64,000 bases of DNA, taken from Vibrio owensii CAIM 1854 = LMG 25443. GTDB lineage: Bacteria; Pseudomonadota; Gammaproteobacteria; Enterobacterales; Vibrionaceae. The translations under genes were made by a program, and so were the position numbers. The stretch is from NCBI RefSeq assembly GCF_000817815.1, contig NZ_JPRD01000048.1:85188-149187 (forward strand), given 5' to 3'. Shown here in pieces: positions 62,860 to 64,000 of the stretch (position 1 is its first letter; every line of letters begins with the position of its first letter). The notes below the pieces were generated by a model. That model ran no database searches, was not told the origin of the DNA, and saw only the letters and a program-made list of their open reading frames with translations.

Positions 62860-62895
62860 GTTTCGATTTGAAATTTATTATAGTCAAAACGAAAC
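62860..62895 (-). promoter_or_regulatory. Palindromic operator around the -10 box of the DeoR gene
   Basis: GTTTCGATTTGA (62860-62871) and TCAAAACGAAAC (62884-62895) are complementary at 11 of 12 positions, separated by 12 bases. The minus-strand TATAAT (62877-62882) lies in the spacer. TTTCG-type half-sites match the operators of DeoR-family repressors such as AgaR. The -35 (GGACTT) is weak. Confidence 0.55.
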
Positions 62896-63071
62896 TTTTA
62901 AGTCCATTTATTTCGATCCAAAAAATTAATATTTCTCGATAAAACCTTGTCCTAAGACAATTCTTAAACAGTGATATTGGATTCATTCGGTGGTAGAATT
63001 CGCCACCGAAAAGAAAAAAAATTACAGAATTGACGGTTATTTTTTTGCAACTTTCTGCATATAAAGTGGGA

Positions 63072-63126
63072 TTAGTCACAAAAAGGTAACCATAATCGCC
63101 GATCTTTTAGTCATAAAATGACTAAA
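63072..63126. repeat. TTAGTCA heptamer repeats upstream of pykF
   Basis: TTAGTCA occurs at 63072-63078 and 63107-63113, and its complement TGACTAA at 63119-63125. The last two form a perfect 8-bp palindrome (TTTAGTCA, spacer TAAAA, TGACTAAA). Possibly an operator or a leader hairpin. Confidence 0.45.
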
Positions 63127-63274
63127 CTTGGTGAAAGACTTTCAGAATCTGAAGTTCCAATAATGTGGCGGAAAATCGGTGGGTGGCAGGCACTAAATGT
63201 CATCAAAGCGCCCTAACTTCAGAGTAAACAACCGACTTTCAAATTGTAACTATACTTACCGGAGAGTATCTTCC

Positions 63275-64000
63275 ATGAAAAAGACCAAAATCGTATGTAC
63301 GATTGGCCCTAAAACTGAATCTGTAGAGAAGCTAACTGAACTAGTAAACGCTGGCATGAACGTTATGCGTCTTAACTTCTCTCACGGTGACTACGCAGAG
63401 CACGGCACTCGTATCGCGAACTTCCGCCAAGTAATGGAAGCTACAGGCAAACAACTTGCAATCCTTCTAGACACTAAAGGTCCAGAAATCCGCACTATCA
63501 AACTAGAAGACGGCAACGACGTTGATCTAGTAGCTGGTCAAGAATTCACTTTCACAACTGACATTTCAGTTGTAGGTAACAAAGACAAAGTTGCAGTAAC
63601 TTACGCTGGTTTTGCTAACGACCTAAACGTTGGTAACACTATACTAGTAGACGACGGTCTAATCGAAATGGAAGTTCTTGCAACTTCTGAAACTGAAGTT
63701 AAGTGTAAAGTTCTTAACAACGGTGCTCTAGGCGAAAACAAAGGTGTTAACCTTCCTGGCGTTTCTGTAAACCTACCTGCACTATCTGAAAAAGATAAGA
63801 ACGACCTTAAATTCGGTTGTGAGCAAGGCGTTGACTTCGTAGCTGCTTCTTTCATCCGTAAAGCTTCTGACGTTCAAGAAATCCGTGAAGTACTTGCTGC
63901 AAACGGCGGCGAGAACATCCACATCATCTCTAAGATCGAAAACCAAGAAGGTGTTGATAACTTCGACGAGATCCTAGAACTTTCTGACGGCATCATGGTT
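63275..64000 (+). CDS. pykF: Pyruvate kinase I (3' partial)
   Basis: The first 242 codons of pyruvate kinase, running off the window. The N-terminus MKKTKIVCTIGPKTESVEKL and the LNFSHGDYAEH and LLDTKGPEIRT motifs are those of the type I (PykF) enzyme. It converts phosphoenolpyruvate and ADP to pyruvate and ATP. The B domain is complete; the active-site region HIISKIENQEGVDNFDEIL begins near residue 222. The ATG at 63275 has a CCGGAGAGT site upstream. It is divergent from the DeoR-family gene across 432 bases. Confidence 0.96.
   Translation, partial: MKKTKIVCTIGPKTESVEKLTELVNAGMNVMRLNFSHGDYAEHGTRIANFRQVMEATGKQLAILLDTKGPEIRTIKLEDGNDVDLVAGQEFTFTTDISVVGNKDKVAVTYAGFANDLNVGNTILVDDGLIEMEVLATSETEVKCKVLNNGALGENKGVNLPGVSVNLPALSEKDKNDLKFGCEQGVDFVAASFIRKASDVQEIREVLAANGGENIHIISKIENQEGVDNFDEILELSDGIMV

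Noticed and set aside
62843..63079. Open frame of 78 codons on the minus strand just upstream of the DeoR-family gene
   Set aside because: It covers the promoter and operator region, is made of low-complexity AT-rich codons (many Ile, Phe, Lys) and has no ribosome binding site.
1..64000. Phage, transposon, integron, CRISPR or toxin-antitoxin content
   Set aside because: I looked on both strands and found no integrase, transposase, attC-type repeat array, spaced direct repeats or toxin-antitoxin pair; the gene content is core chromosome.

Overview
The window is core chromosome of a Vibrio, most likely of the Harveyi clade (V. parahaemolyticus / alginolyticus / campbellii type). This rests on protein character and gene order: stacked ribosomal, division, lipid and macromolecular-synthesis genes in the order familiar from gammaproteobacteria, a mannitol operon with a Vibrio-style leader, a GspAB pair, a Vibrio-type DUF3316 protein, and short palindromic elements with TATACCCAAGC ends. 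The species assignment is inference. I see no prophage, transposase, integron, CRISPR array or plasmid gene. Most genes are ordinary housekeeping genes with intact catalytic motifs.

Layout. 1-1.6 kb: end of yraN, diaA, dolP. 1.6-5.5 kb (minus): sspA-sspB and the cytochrome bc1 operon petABC. 6.0-6.8 kb (minus): rplM-rpsI. 7.1-8.8 kb: zapE and zapG, divergent. 9.1-11.7 kb: the envelope proteases degQ and degS. 11.7-18.8 kb (minus): nudF-yqiB-cpdA-yqiA-parE-parC, divergent from tolC (19.0-20.3 kb). 20.5-26.3 kb (minus): a chemoreceptor, glnE and hldE. 26.4-31.8 kb: a potassium-channel-like protein, inorganic triphosphatase ygiF, a Pit phosphate transporter with its DUF47 partner, and ygiM. 31.9-36.2 kb (minus): gamma-glutamyltransferase and gspA-gspB. 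36.4-42.3 kb: cca, uppP, folK, folB, plsY, an alpha/beta hydrolase and tsaD. 42.5-47.3 kb: rpsU-yqeY-dnaG-rpoD followed by the minor isoleucine tRNA. 47.4-51.0 kb: two small unknown genes, a SIMPL-domain protein and a two-domain acyltransferase resembling ornithine-lipid synthase OlsF. 51.0-55.4 kb: mannitol genes mtlA-mtlD-mtlR behind a 590-bp control region. 55.5-59.9 kb: a HAD phosphatase, then a two-component system with a DUF3316 protein and a DUF481 outer-membrane-type protein. 60.1-64.0 kb: glmS, a DeoR-family regulator, and the start of pyruvate kinase pykF, cut by the window end.

The genes group into envelope building and quality control (dolP, degQ, degS, tolC, hldE, uppP, plsY, glmS, gspAB), translation and replication (rplM, rpsI, rpsU, dnaG, rpoD, parCE, tsaD, cca, tRNA-Ile2), energy and carbon use (petABC, mtlADR, pykF) and signalling (cpdA, glnE, chemoreceptor, two-component system). 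The least ordinary material is non-coding: a probable antisense RNA (MtlS-like) and CRP sites before mtlA, a palindrome around the -10 box of the DeoR gene, a sigma-E-like promoter before degQ, a large hairpin between the phosphate genes, repeated TTAGTCA heptamers before pykF, and two related inverted-repeat elements. No clearly new multi-gene system is evident; the two-component/DUF3316/DUF481 cluster and the OlsF-like enzyme are the best candidates for follow-up.
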